Shown: positions 44,235 to 53,899, numbered from the stretch's first letter. The stretch: 64,000 bases of DNA from CAZOZZ01 sp965247425 (GCA_965247425.1 OZ252023.1:3782001-3846000); one strand, 5' to 3'. The notes: generated by a model from the sequence alone, not told the origin. Program-made: numbers and translations.

Positions 44235-44615
44235 TCAACCGCCGCGACGATTCATCACATCGCCGAATGCAATCCGAATCTCCGAGTCCGTAGCGCCTGA
44301 CTCTCTCAACGTGTCGACCGTGTCGCCCAGCTTCGTCACAACCCACTCATTCAAATCGACAGTGCTGTTCACCTTGGCATCCGGGTGAATAAATGTGCCG
44401 CGATACCCTTTGGTTTGAATGACGGAATCGCGCTCCAGCAGGCGGTACGCCTTCGCCACTGTCTTGTTGTTAAGCTCCAGGTCGTTTGCAAGCTGCCTGA
44501 TCGAAGGCAACGCATCCCCCGGCGATATCTTGTCGCTGAGGACGGCCTTCTTTATCTGCCCGATTAACTGAGCAAACAAGGGGACGGTGCCATCGATGTC
44601 GATCATTATTTCCAT
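44235..44615 (-). CDS. GntR-family regulator, YtrA subfamily
   Basis: 126 aa from ATG 44615 (ATG 44606 is an alternative; the much longer frame to 44933 overlaps the divergent gene). Winged helix: PLFAQLIGQIKKAVLSDKIS, DALPSIRQLANDLELNNKTV and AYRLLERDSVIQTKGYRGTF, followed by a short two-helix dimerisation tail. This is YtrA-type size, a class usually controlling small ABC or membrane-protein operons. It precedes the membrane protein gene by 10 bp. Confidence 0.9.
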   Translation of the reverse strand: MEIMIDIDGTVPLFAQLIGQIKKAVLSDKISPGDALPSIRQLANDLELNNKTVAKAYRLLERDSVIQTKGYRGTFIHPDAKVNSTVDLNEWVVTKLGDTVDTLRESGATDSEIRIAFGDVMNRRGG

Positions 44616-44663
44616 GAGCTGATCTGCCTGAGATGTACCGTGTGATGTAAGGGTACAACTGGA

Positions 44664-44678
44664 TTGCATTGAATGCAA
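44664..44678. promoter_or_regulatory. Palindrome upstream of the GntR gene
   Basis: TTGCATTGAATGCAA is a perfect palindrome around a 3-nt centre, ~50 bp upstream of the GntR start. It is a plausible autoregulatory operator; not proven. Confidence 0.4.
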
Positions 44679-44835
44679 ATAAAAAACGAATCGTTCGTCC
44701 GGCGTCGACTGTTTGATTGCCATCGACTTCTCCCTTTTCTTATCCTCTAGGGATTCATCGTCGCTGCCGAGGGCACGGACCTCTCTCAATCGGCGAGGCT
44801 GCACGGGCATGGGGCTCCCGGCCACGGAGGAAGAC

Positions 44836-46478
44836 ATGAGCAAGCGAATCGGCTTCGACCGACGACGGTTTCTCGCTGGAACCGCCGGCGCGCTGGGTAC
44901 TGCGTTTTTCGGGCGGTTTCCGCTCGAAACCATGGTCGAACAGGGGGCGCCGCCAGCCGTCCAGGGGTGGGATGCGGGTCTCGTGCGTCATCTCCTGCCG
45001 ACTGTCAGCGATTCTCGCATTCTCCTGAAGGTGTCGTTCGACCGGCCACTGTCGGCGGCCCCCACGCTGCGGGTCGGATCCACCGAGGTCGTTGGACGAC
45101 AGAACGACACGGCCGGCGAGCACTGGCAGTTCTACGCCGCCGACCTTCGGCCCGGCACTCGCTACGAGCTAACGCTCCAGCAGTCGGGCGGCGGGTCCCT
45201 GTGCGAGCCCTGGCCGCTCCCGACGTTTCCCGCGCCCGGCTCGAGCCCCGAGCGGTTCAGGATGCTCTTCTTTACCTGCGCCGGCGGCCCGGGTGGCTCC
45301 TACGAGGGCATCGGGCAGCGGCAGGGATTCCTGCCGACGACGATTCGAAATCGGTTGTTGCGCCGAGCGCTGTCGTTCGAGCCGGACGCAGCGGTGGCGA
45401 ACGGCGACCACATCTACTGGGATCTGCATACCTGGCAGGGTGAGAACGCCGGACAGCTCAGTGCTAACGGGATGCGGTCCAACTTCGACTTCTCAGCATC
45501 TGTGTTTGGAGCCAACAACGAGACGGCGATGAAGGCGGCAGCGGGGCCGCAGATCGTGCCGGTCTATGCAGCGACTTTCGGTCGGTCCCCGTGTTCTTCC
45601 TGCAAGACGACCACGACCACTGGGAGAACGACGCGGTGACCGACGAGATCGCGAGCTACCCGGTTCCCTGGTTTCAACTCCAACTCGCGCGCGCCACGCA
45701 GCAGCTGTACTACCCCGAGTTCCTGCCCGACCAGAGGCGTCCGAACGGCCTGCCCTGGTCCAGCGCCGATGGCCGGGGAGATCTGTCCGAGAGCTTCGGC
45801 ACGGTCCGCTACGGCGATCTGGCGGAGGTCTTGCTATATGACGTGCGGTGAACGATGTCGCTGGGTGGGCCCAATGCTGTCTTCGTCGACACCGAGGTCG
45901 AGCGGTGGCTGATCGAGCGCACCGCTGCGCCCGGGGTCCGGCATCTGGTGCATGCGCCGTCGAATCCCTTTGGCTGGAGCGCCGGCAAATGGGGTGAGTG
46001 GTACCCGGATGTTCTCGACCTTGAGCGTGGGGAGTTGACGACGGCCATCGAGAAGCCCTACTGGCAGTCAGGATGGTTACGTCAGCACGACCGCCTGGTG
46101 CAGGCGATCGGGGGACAGGCCGATCGTGCCGGGCTGATCATCAGTGGTGATCTCCATGCCATCGGAGTCGGGCGATTACATCGGGCGGGTCGAGTCGATT
46201 TCGGGACCCAACCGATCACCACGGTGCTGGGCGGGTCGATCGGCACCTCCATTCGAGGATTCCCATCCGTGGTGCGGGGAATCGGCGCGACACCACCCGC
46301 GCACCTCGACCTGGAGGAATCGGTCGCCCCGATCGAGGACCACGGTTTCACTCTAGTGGATTTCCTGCCGGATCGTATGGTTCTGCGACAGTTCGCCTGG
46401 GATGTCGACGTGCAGCCGCTCGACGCAATCGATCGGCTGGAGCCGTTCTACACGACGGACCTGCCCCGACCAGGGTGA
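44836..46478 (-). other. No minus-strand gene: region holds the plus-strand PhoD-like pseudogene
   Basis: Listed only to state that long minus-strand frames in this span are shadows of the plus-strand pseudogene described in the next entry; nothing else was seen here. Confidence 0.3.
44836..46478 (+). pseudogene. PhoD-like alkaline phosphatase, Tat-exported, with frameshift and nonsense codon
   Basis: ATG 44836 follows CACGGAGGAAGAC. A Tat signal (DRRRFLAGTAGALG) precedes an N-terminal Ig-like domain and the metallophosphatase core with AAVANGDHIYWD. Around 45579 one base is missing: the frame leaves at YAATF and the correct continuation RSVPVFFLQDDHDHWEND is one frame over. That frame meets TGA at 45849-45851 after VLLYDVR and continues TMSLGGPNAVF, IISGDLH to 46478. 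Family members usually have a second Arg (YDVRR) there, so CGA to TGA is likely. Two lesions make this non-functional. Confidence 0.85.
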
Positions 46479-46482
46479 GGCG

Positions 46483-46568
46483 CTAATTCGGGGACGGAGG
46501 CATAACTCTAGCCAGTAACTTTTGTTTTATGAGCACTTTGGATAATTACTCCTCCGTCCCCGAATTAG
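46483..46568. repeat. AATTCGGGGACGGAGG-ended miniature element, copy 3
   Basis: 86 bp bounded by CTAATTCGGGGACGGAGG and CCTCCGTCCCCGAATTAG, a perfect inverted pair. AT-rich non-coding core. Begins 4 bp after the PhoD pseudogene stop. Confidence 0.85.
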
Positions 46569-46590
46569 TCAAAAACGAAATGAGCGGCGA

Positions 46591-46626
46591 GAGTGTACGG
46601 GTGGCCGTCTCTGGCCACCCGCCGAG
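46591..46626 (+). repeat. REP type A (GTGTACGGG variant)
   Basis: GTGTACGGGTGGCCGTCTCT followed by GGCCACCCGCCGAGC, 23 bp beyond the miniature element. Confidence 0.75.
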
Positions 46627-46823
46627 CTTGATGCACCCCTCCCCACCCTGGCATGCCCGAAGCCGGCCCCAACGGACGGACTAAACGAGACTCATTTGAT
46701 TGCTTCGGAGTTCTCCCTCTCGTAGTATCTACGCTGGTTAATCCAAACCAGAAACCGAGGCAGGCACCGCGTGTTGGCCCTTTGAACCGCGGGGTTCGCC
46801 TGGCCATCGCAAAGGAGGATCGA

Positions 46824-48908
46824 ATGTCCCGTCGAACATACCTGATGCTCATCAGCCTGCTCCTCTGTCTTCTACTGGGGCCTTCTGATCCCACACGTGC
46901 ACAGAACCGCGAGTCGGTGACCATCCGGCCGGCTCCTGCCTTTTCCGGCGAAACGCTCGCTGCCTTGCCGACCACGGACTGGCTCACAAACGGCGGCAAC
47001 CTGTTCAACCAGCGCTACTCGCCGCTCACTGAGATCGACCGCACCAATGCTGGCGGGCTCAAGGGGGTCTGGAGAACGCACCTGGATGGTTCCGGCGCCG
47101 CACCGCGGAATTCCGGCGAGGCCCAGCCGATCGTTCACGACGGAGTGATATACACGGTCACGGGAGACGACGACGTGTTTGCCGTCAGCGTCGAGTCCGG
47201 CCGCATCCTCTGGAAGTACCGGGCGCTGCTCGACGAGACGATCGACACCGTTTGCTGCGGATGGACCAGCCGGGGTCTTGGGCTGGGTGAAGGCAAGGTG
47301 TACCTGGGTCAACTTGATGGGAAGCTGGTGGCCGTCGATCAGGTGAGCGGGGATGTCGCCTGGGCCACCCAGGCCCAGCGTTGGCAGGACGGCTACACGA
47401 TTACCAGTGCCCCGCTTTATTTTGACGGCCTGGTGATTACGGGTTTCGCCGGAGCCGAGCGGGCCACCCGGGGCCAGGTCAAAGCGTATGACGCCACCGA
47501 TGGGTCTCTCGTCTGGACTTACTACACGATCCCCGCCCCGGAAGAACCGGGTCATGAAACCTGGCCGGCCGGGAGCGACGTGTGGCGTTATGGGGGAGGT
47601 ACTGTCTGGCAGACACCGGCCGTGGATCCTGAACTCGGCCTCATTTACTTTTACACCGCAAACGCAAACCCGGATTTCAACGGGAGTGTTCGAGCCGGCG
47701 ACAATCTGTTCACCTCGTCCATTGTTGCCCTCGAAGCTGCAACAGGACAGTATCGCTGGCATTTTCAGACGGTCCATCACGACCTCTGGGACTTTGACGG
47801 CGCGAACCCCGTCGTCCTGTTCGATGCCGAGATCGACGGGCGGGCGCGCAAGGGACTGGCGGCGGCAGGGAAGACGGGATGGGTCTACATATTGGATCGA
47901 ACCAATGGCGAACCCCTGATCGGTATCGAAGAGAGGGCCGTACCACAGGAGGAGCGTCAGGCGACGGCCGCCACCCAGCCGTACCCGGTCGGTGACGCGT
48001 TCGTGCCGCAGCACGTCGACATCGCGCCGGAAGGATACGCATTGGTCAACGGGGGCCGTATCTTCACACCGTTCTGGACGGACCCCGTAGCCTTAAAGCC
48101 GAGCTTCCTGGGGGGAGCCAACTGGCCGCCTTCCTCATACGATCCGGAAACTCAAACCCTCTTCGTTTGCGCCATAGATCGCATCGACATATTCGCGGCC
48201 GGCGAGGTCGAAGAGGAGACCGAAGAGGGGGACTGGCGCACCGGCGGTGAATTCGCCAGCGCCTCAATTCCAGCGACGGGGATTTTCGCCGCGCTGGATA
48301 TGAAGACCAACCGCCTGCGCTGGCGGCAGCGATGGTCCGAAACGTGTTACAGCGGATCGGCGGCAACTGCGGGAGGACTGGTTTTCGTCGGCCGAAACGA
48401 TGGGCGTTTTACGGCCCTGGATTCCGCCGACGGATCCCTCCTGTGGGAATTCCAGACGGGTGCGGGAGTCAACGCTCCCCCCACTGTTTTCGAACATGAC
48501 GGAAGGCAATACGTGTTGGTCTACAGTGCAGGGAACCTGCTTGCGCGAACCGCGAGGGGCGACAGCATGTGGCTCTTCGGTCTGGATGGAACGCTCGATC
48601 CGGCAGACGCTCCCAGGGCCGGTGCGGGCGCTGAGGTGGCCGAGGTGGCGCCTCCTGAGGACCGGGAGCCGGATCTCGACCAGGGACGGCTCGTCTACAC
48701 CCAGACGTGCGTCTTCTGTCACGGTAACCAGGGCGAAGGCGGCCACGAAGGTGTCCCTTTGACCGCGACAACCGATGCCCAGTCGATCCGGAGAATCGTA
48801 GTCGAGGGCCGCAATCGAATGCCCGCTTTCGGCGCGCTCCTGACACCCGAGCAGATCCAGGATCTCGTCGCTTTTGTCGCGGATCGACTTCCGAATCAGC
48901 TTCGCTAA
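46824..48908 (+). CDS. PQQ-dependent dehydrogenase with C-terminal cytochrome c domain
   Basis: 694 aa from ATG 46824 with AAAGGAGGATCGA upstream; signal peptide (LMLISLLLCLLLG). An eight-bladed quinoprotein propeller starts TDWLTNGGNLFNQRYSPLTE, with the vicinal disulfide C144-C145 (TVCCGWTSRG) typical of PQQ alcohol dehydrogenases, HHDLWDFDGANPVVLFD and W-motifs such as GSLLWEFQTGAGVNAPP. The C-terminal haem motif CVFCH (629-633) has a Met ligand in RNRMPAFG. It oxidises an alcohol or aldehyde in the periplasm and passes electrons to the fused haem. PQQ biosynthesis genes are not in the window. Confidence 0.9.
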   Translation: MSRRTYLMLISLLLCLLLGPSDPTRAQNRESVTIRPAPAFSGETLAALPTTDWLTNGGNLFNQRYSPLTEIDRTNAGGLKGVWRTHLDGSGAAPRNSGEAQPIVHDGVIYTVTGDDDVFAVSVESGRILWKYRALLDETIDTVCCGWTSRGLGLGEGKVYLGQLDGKLVAVDQVSGDVAWATQAQRWQDGYTITSAPLYFDGLVITGFAGAERATRGQVKAYDATDGSLVWTYYTIPAPEEPGHETWPAGSDVWRYGGGTVWQTPAVDPELGLIYFYTANANPDFNGSVRAGDNLFTSSIVALEAATGQYRWHFQTVHHDLWDFDGANPVVLFDAEIDGRARKGLAAAGKTGWVYILDRTNGEPLIGIEERAVPQEERQATAATQPYPVGDAFVPQHVDIAPEGYALVNGGRIFTPFWTDPVALKPSFLGGANWPPSSYDPETQTLFVCAIDRIDIFAAGEVEEETEEGDWRTGGEFASASIPATGIFAALDMKTNRLRWRQRWSETCYSGSAATAGGLVFVGRNDGRFTALDSADGSLLWEFQTGAGVNAPPTVFEHDGRQYVLVYSAGNLLARTARGDSMWLFGLDGTLDPADAPRAGAGAEVAEVAPPEDREPDLDQGRLVYTQTCVFCHGNQGEGGHEGVPLTATTDAQSIRRIVVEGRNRMPAFGALLTPEQIQDLVAFVADRLPNQLR

Positions 48909-48989
48909 GGTCAGGCTGATTGATGCCAACCCCTTCCTTCCGTATCCTTTGCAGAGTTGACCGGCGGTTTTACCCAGGTCACCCAAAGA

Positions 48990-49316
48990 ATGCAACCTGG
49001 CGCCCAACTTGGTACCTACGAAATCCTCTCGCCCCTGGGCAAAGGCGGCATGGGTGAGGTGTGGCGTGCGCGGGACTCTAAACTCGGACGCGAAGTTGCG
49101 ATCAAGACACTCCCCGAAGAGTTCGCCAGAGACGAAGAACGACTGGCGCGCTTCGAGCGGGAAGCGAAGCTGCTCGCCTCGCTGAACCATCCCAACATCG
49201 CAACGATCCACGGTTTCGAAAGAGGACAACGGCACACGCAACCGGGGTTACAATACGATGTGAATTTTGAGAGGCATGACTCCAACCGGACTTCGCCGGG
49301 CGCGATAACGGGCTAA
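48990..49316 (+). pseudogene. Ser/Thr protein kinase, N-terminal remnant
   Basis: From ATG 48990 the frame reads LGTYEILSPLGKGGMGEVWR (Gly-rich loop), then REVAIKTLPEEF (ATP lysine) and LASLNHPNIATIHGFE, i.e. subdomains I-V of a bacterial eukaryotic-like kinase. Similarity stops after ~80 residues and the frame ends in unrelated sequence. The HRD and DFG motifs are missing, so it cannot be active. TACAAT (49249-49254) in its tail could act as a -10 box for the DUF3179 gene 13 bp downstream. Confidence 0.75.
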
Positions 49317-49329
49317 CGAGGAACAAACA

Positions 49330-50547
49330 ATGAGACATTGGCAGATAGTTGTCGCGGGCGTCGCTGCCGCAGTACTCGCCGGGTTGGGGCCGCTGCAGGA
49401 TGCATTGCAGGACACCATCACCGGACAAACGCCGGCGGGCCTTTCCGTGGCCCACGGGATCGATCGATTCGCCTGGCTCCTTGTCCTGACGCTGGCCGGC
49501 GTTGGAACCGGGGCGGTTCTCCATCACTGGCGGAAGGCAGGGGGACGTCTGGTCCTGATTGCCCCGTTGCTCGCTTTGATCGGTGGAACGTGGCTGTTTG
49601 TGGACAGCCAGCGGGCGGCCTTCCCGCCCATGGACGACGTTCGCTACGCCCGGCTGGACGAGGTCGACTTTCTGGACGATGCCGACATGGTGCTCGGAGT
49701 TGTCGTGGACGGAGAGGCGATCGCCTATCCCAACGCCGTGGTCGCGTACCCCCATGTAGTCCACGATGTCGGCGGCGGGGTGCGACTGCTGGTCACCTAC
49801 TGAGGGATGTGCCGCACCGATCTGGTGTGGCTCGCCGAGCTGGACGGACAGCCTCTCGACTTCGAATACGCCGCGATGAACAACCAGAACTTCGTCATGC
49901 GCGACGTGCAGACCGGAACGTGGTGGCAGCAGGTTACCGGAGAAGTCCTCGTCGGCCCCCTGAAAGGCCGGCATCTGGAGATGTACACCTGGGATGAAGT
50001 GAACTTCGGAATCTGGCGTGAGGAACACCCCGACGGCCGGGTCCTGCGGCCCGACCCCAGGTTTGCGGCCATTTATCCCTTCAAGCGCTACCGGGACGCC
50101 GAGCCAGAGCGGGCCGCCTTTTACACGACCGGCCTCTGGTACCGTCCCGATCCCGACGTCGCCCTGGAGCCGCGCGATCTGATCGTGAGCGTGCACGTCG
50201 GCGACCGCGTCAAGGCCTACCCGGCAACGCTCCTGGCCGAGCAGACCCCGCTTCAGGACCGTATCGGAGACACCCGTATCGTCGTGCTCCTGGCCGAAGA
50301 TGGACGGTCTGCCCGGGCATTCGAGCGAACCGTTGACGGAGCCGAGGCCGAGTTCTACCGCCTCGCAGACTCCGAGACTCTGACCCTGATGGACGCTGAA
50401 ACCGGCAGCCACTGGGATTTTACGGGCAAGGCCATCGAGGGCCCCCTCACCGGCACCTCGCTTCCCCGCGTGCAGACCGTCCTCGACTACTGGTTCGACT
50501 GGCGCGAGCACAACCCCGACGCCCCGGTTTACATGCGGGGCAACTGA
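49330..50547 (+). CDS. DUF3179-family membrane protein with in-frame TGA: candidate selenoprotein
   Basis: 405 residues if TGA 49801-49803 is read as selenocysteine (U158). Residues 1-92 carry three TM helices. From ~100 the DUF3179 domain begins (DVRYARLDEVDFL, VVVDGEAIAYPNAVVAYP), then VRLLVTY-U-GMCRTDLVW, and DVQTGTWWQQVTGEVLVGPL. DUF3179 proteins typically read VTYCPLCG here, so TGA replaces the first Cys, giving UxxC (U158, C161). The same frame continues uninterrupted to 50547. A bacterial-SECIS-like hairpin follows at 49811-49831. Function of the family is unknown; CxxC suggests redox chemistry or metal binding. The alternative is a nonsense mutation. Confidence 0.75.
49811..49831 (+). 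promoter_or_regulatory. Candidate bacterial SECIS hairpin
   Basis: GCCGCACC (49811-49818) pairs with GGTGTGGC (49824-49831) over all 8 positions, one of them G-U, around the loop GATCT. The loop begins with G and is the 16th nucleotide after the TGA, inside the 16-37 nt window I recall for bSECIS. The stem is in the coding sequence of the DUF3179 gene. Confidence 0.6.
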
Positions 50548-50783
50548 GTTTCACGCTTCATGGTCGGTCAGGGAAAGTCGCCCCGACACAGCCCTTACGT
50601 CCCGGAAGAGATCAACGCCCCGGGCCCCGCGACTCTTTTGGTTGCTTCCAACCGCAGCCTTTCGTTAACCTCTATCCAGTTCTACCATGACAGCTGACAG
50701 CAAAACGGGCGCTGGGCGCTTGTGGCGTCCCCGCAACTGTATCCATATGATCAAAACGCCAATTGAGCGAACCGGATAGGCCT
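50548..50783. other. Intergenic gap with a REP scrap
   Basis: 236 bp without a gene. GGGAAAGTCGCCCCGACACA (50571-50590) looks like the worn-down outer part of a reverse type B REP. Nothing else recognised. Confidence 0.4.
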
Positions 50784-52257
50784 GTGAAGTGTCGACACAT
50801 TCGATCGGGACGGATCTTGATCTTGTCGCTATCGGTTTATTTTTTGGTGGCGCTCGATTTCGTAGCTGCACCCACCCCATCTCCCGTCGAAACGTTCGAT
50901 GCGGCCCAAAGCTTCAATGGCCGCCGTGGTCTCGACAGAGGAAGGCACGCAGGAGGCGACGCGCGCGGACCTCGGGCCGAACGGCTGATGAAGTATCGTG
51001 AGGCGGGCGAGTTGCTCGTTCAATTGGACGATGGATTGCGCAAACTCGAACTACTGACGCGGGACGACATCCCCGGGATGGTTGCGCGACGCTGGGAGAT
51101 CGCTACCGGAATCCTTCGCGACATGAGCGAGAACACCGAGAAGTTCGTGGAAGCTCTGTGGCTGGAGTCGATCGACGTCGAGGAATTCCTGGCGTCAGCC
51201 GACCCCCTGAACCCCGTGGCGCCCCAGATCGGAGTCACCACGCTGCGAGGTTCGATCGACCAGTTGCGGTCCATGTGGCGCGCCTGGCGTGACGACAGGG
51301 ACGTCGTGGGAGGCAGCCGATCTCCTGGTGACGGTCGATACGCTGCTTGGCACGTCCACCCACGCTTTGCCCGCGTTCTTGGCCATGCCGGGGAACACCG
51401 CACGCAACGTTCCGGTCCCTCCGGTCGGAGTTCCCGTTGCCGACATGGAAATTGCAGCCAGGAAAACTGTCGATTTCGGTGAGAGCCTGAGAACAGCGGC
51501 TCGGATTGGGTCGATACAAGACGTCGAGCGCCTCCTTGATGAGGGAGTTCAGGTGGATGCCGACGACGAGGAAGGATGGTCTCCGTTGATGTTGGCCGTG
51601 AGGGAAGGCCATGCCTTGACAGCCCGCAGATTACTGAGGGCAGGAGCGGATCCGAACGCCCGAGTTGGGAGCTTGGCGTATCCACTGATGTGGGCTATCG
51701 AGAGCGGCCGGTCGCAGTTGGCGTGCGACCTCATGGACGTTGGCGCGGACACGACGCTCGTCGAAAATGCGATCGCCGGCGATGCTGGTTGGGACACTGT
51801 TCGAACACGTCTGCCCGGTATCGTGGCCGAGTGTCACGCCGCGGCGCCCGAACTGAACAGGCCGAACATCGAAGGGGCATTGGCCGGAAAGCCTGATCGC
51901 GTTCTCGAGGTGCTTGATCGAAGGCCCGATCGACCATACCGGAAGATACAGTCCATTCAGTACATTGGCCGGGTCGTCGAGGCCGCGCCTGTTGGATTCG
52001 AAGACCCGACGGGCCCGATACCGCCAGACGTGCGGCGAAAGATCCTATCGGGCGTTATCGTTCCGGATGCTATCGAATTGGATGCTGACACGATCGTGAT
52101 CCTCGAAGCGCGAGCGATCTACGAAGTCCAGCAGATCTCGACGGGATCGGGGAGTACACAATTTGTTGTGTCGCCCGAGAGTGACTTCGAAGGCCGCATC
52201 GTGCTCATCAAGTACATTCTGCTGGCCGAGGCCATCAAGTTTGGAAAGGAGAATTGA
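50784..52257 (+). pseudogene. Ankyrin-repeat protein, frameshifted
   Basis: The 5' frame from GTG 50784 has a signal-like segment (ILILSLSVYFLVALDFVA) and a helical region (KYREAGELLVQLDDGLRKLE). Near 51290 the coding sense moves to the frame beginning TGTSWEAADLLVTVDTLLGT and continues to 52257. That part has about three ankyrin repeats (SLRTAARIGSIQDVERLLDE, GWSPLMLAVREGHALTARRL, YPLMWAIESGRSQLACDLMD). The stretch 50905-50985 also reads better in a third frame (ASMAAVVSTEEGTQEATRAD), hinting at further shifts. Ankyrin proteins mediate protein binding; partner unknown. Confidence 0.65.
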
Positions 52258-52312
52258 GCCAGACGGGGCTTCACCTCGCTCGCCGAATCCCGTACGTCCC
52301 GAAAGGAACTGA

Positions 52313-53320
52313 ATGTTTAGTTCGCTCCATTCTAACGTCACACGAGGCGTTGCCGTCGTTGCGGTGGTCGGCATCGTCGGCATTGCCGGATACGCCCAGC
52401 CCAACCCGTTCCGCGTTGATCCCAACTGGGCACAACTTCCCGAAGGGCGGACGTGGGGGGCGATGAGTGCAGCGGACACGGGTCCGGATGGGGACATCTG
52501 GGTCGCTGAACGATGCGGCCAGAACAGTTGCGTCGGTCGTGACGACATCTCACCGATCCATTCGTTCGCTTCCTCGGGTCGCCCGACCAGACATTTTGGT
52601 GAAGGAATATTCGTGTGGCCGCACGGCATCGATGTGGATCACGATGGCAATGTGTGGGTGACCGACGGACGTGGAGAGGGCGGACGGGGCCATCAAGTCT
52701 TCAAGTTCAGCCCGGACGGCGACCTGCTGATGACGCTGGGGACGGCAGGAGTCGCCGGGAATGGGCCGGAACACTTCAATGGGCCCACCGACGTGGTCGT
52801 TGCACCGAATGGCGACATCTTTGTTTCAGACGGTCATGAGGCGGATGGCAATAACCGCGTGGTCAAGTTCTCGAGCGGCGGACGGTTCCTGATGACCTGG
52901 GGGCAGACTGGGACGGGTCCGGGTGAGTTCGTCGTACCGCATGCCCTCGCTTTGGATCCCACGGGTCGGGTGTTTGTCGCGGACCGGGACAACAATCGAA
53001 TCCAGATCTTCGATCAAGGCGGAAACTTCCTGGCCGAGTGGAGACAGTTTGGGCGGCCCAGCGGAATTTTTATCGATCAAGACGGCAAATTGTATGTGTC
53101 GGATAACCAATCGAACACCGAACGGAACCGAGGGTGGGAGAGAGGCATCCGAGTCGGGAGCGCCAGGGACGGTTCGGTTGCGGCCTTCATTCCAGATCCG
53201 GAACACGATCCAGATAATCCCGACGCGACCGGGGCGCATGACATCGCAGTCGACGCGGCCGGCAACATCTATGGCGCAGAAGTTGCAGAGCAGACGCTGC
53301 GAAGATACGAGAAGCAGTAA
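52313..53320 (+). CDS. Exported NHL-repeat propeller protein
   Basis: 335 aa; CGAAAGGAACTGA precedes ATG. Signal peptide (GVAVVAVVGIVGIAGYAQ). Six-bladed NHL propeller with repeats such as WPHGIDVDHDGNVWVTDGRG, GPTDVVVAPNGDIFVSDGHE, VPHALALDPTGRVFVADRDN and NNRIQIFDQGGNFLAEW. It resembles the peptidyl-alpha-hydroxyglycine alpha-amidating lyase group, frequent in environmental bacteria with unclear function. It begins 55 bp after the ankyrin pseudogene and stands alone. Confidence 0.88.
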   Translation: MFSSLHSNVTRGVAVVAVVGIVGIAGYAQPNPFRVDPNWAQLPEGRTWGAMSAADTGPDGDIWVAERCGQNSCVGRDDISPIHSFASSGRPTRHFGEGIFVWPHGIDVDHDGNVWVTDGRGEGGRGHQVFKFSPDGDLLMTLGTAGVAGNGPEHFNGPTDVVVAPNGDIFVSDGHEADGNNRVVKFSSGGRFLMTWGQTGTGPGEFVVPHALALDPTGRVFVADRDNNRIQIFDQGGNFLAEWRQFGRPSGIFIDQDGKLYVSDNQSNTERNRGWERGIRVGSARDGSVAAFIPDPEHDPDNPDATGAHDIAVDAAGNIYGAEVAEQTLRRYEKQ

Positions 53321-53563
53321 GCACCGTCTTCGTGTTGTTCTCGCCGCCTAAGCCGCCGGAACCTAGCCGCGTGGCCCCATCCAGGTTCGCTTCTCCTTGA
53401 AGATTCCCGCCGTTGCCTTTTCTGGTCGAAACTCCAGCGAATCACCTACAGCCTCGGTCCGATTCTTGTCAACCAGGCCGTATCTCGCGTCGTATAACCG
53501 TTAGAGACCGCCGGCGTGGACGCCGGAACGGCTCACGAACCCAATCACAAGGAGGTCTGTCCA
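53321..53563. other. Intergenic region, nothing recognised
   Basis: 243 bp ahead of the sigma-factor operon. It should contain that operon's promoter, but no clear -35/-10 pair, repeat or RNA structure was seen. Confidence 0.4.
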
Positions 53564-53899
53564 GTGAGCATTGCTACCCTCGTACTAATGAGCGTCGCGG
53601 TTCTGATCGTCATCGTCGTCGCCGTCGTCGTGGCGCTCCGGAAGAACCTGCGGCGCAGAGCCTTAGAGTTTGGGCACCCGACGTTTTTCGACTACATGCG
53701 TGCCGTGCCCCATTCAGACAAAGAGAAGATGGACGCCGTAGATCTCACGCTCCAAGGCGTTGTCATCTGTTTCCTCGGGCTTCTGTTACCCCCGCTACTT
53801 CTCATCGGGCTCTTCCCGCTCTTCTACGGCGCGCGAAAGCTCGTCTACGTGTCGATGGGACTCGGGCTTGTCGACGACGCCGATCAGCCGAACCCGTGA
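53564..53899 (+). CDS. Small two-helix membrane protein upstream of an ECF sigma factor
   Basis: 111 aa from GTG 53564 with an excellent AAGGAGG site. TM1 is ATLVLMSVAVLIVIVVAVVV, followed by a basic segment (RKNLRRRALEFGHP), an amphipathic region and TM2 (CFLGLLLPPLLLIGLFPLFY). No family recognised. Its stop overlaps the sigma gene start (GTGA), so it is translationally coupled to sigma and anti-sigma, and may be part of the same envelope-sensing unit. Confidence 0.7.
   Translation: MSIATLVLMSVAVLIVIVVAVVVALRKNLRRRALEFGHPTFFDYMRAVPHSDKEKMDAVDLTLQGVVICFLGLLLPPLLLIGLFPLFYGARKLVYVSMGLGLVDDADQPNP

Noticed and set aside
44713..44933. N-terminal extension of the GntR frame
   Set aside because: It overlaps the divergent PhoD-like gene start and has no family similarity; YtrA-type regulators are ~125 aa.
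45849..45851. TGA in the PhoD-like gene as a second selenocysteine codon
   Set aside because: The replaced residue is normally Arg and the gene carries an independent frameshift.
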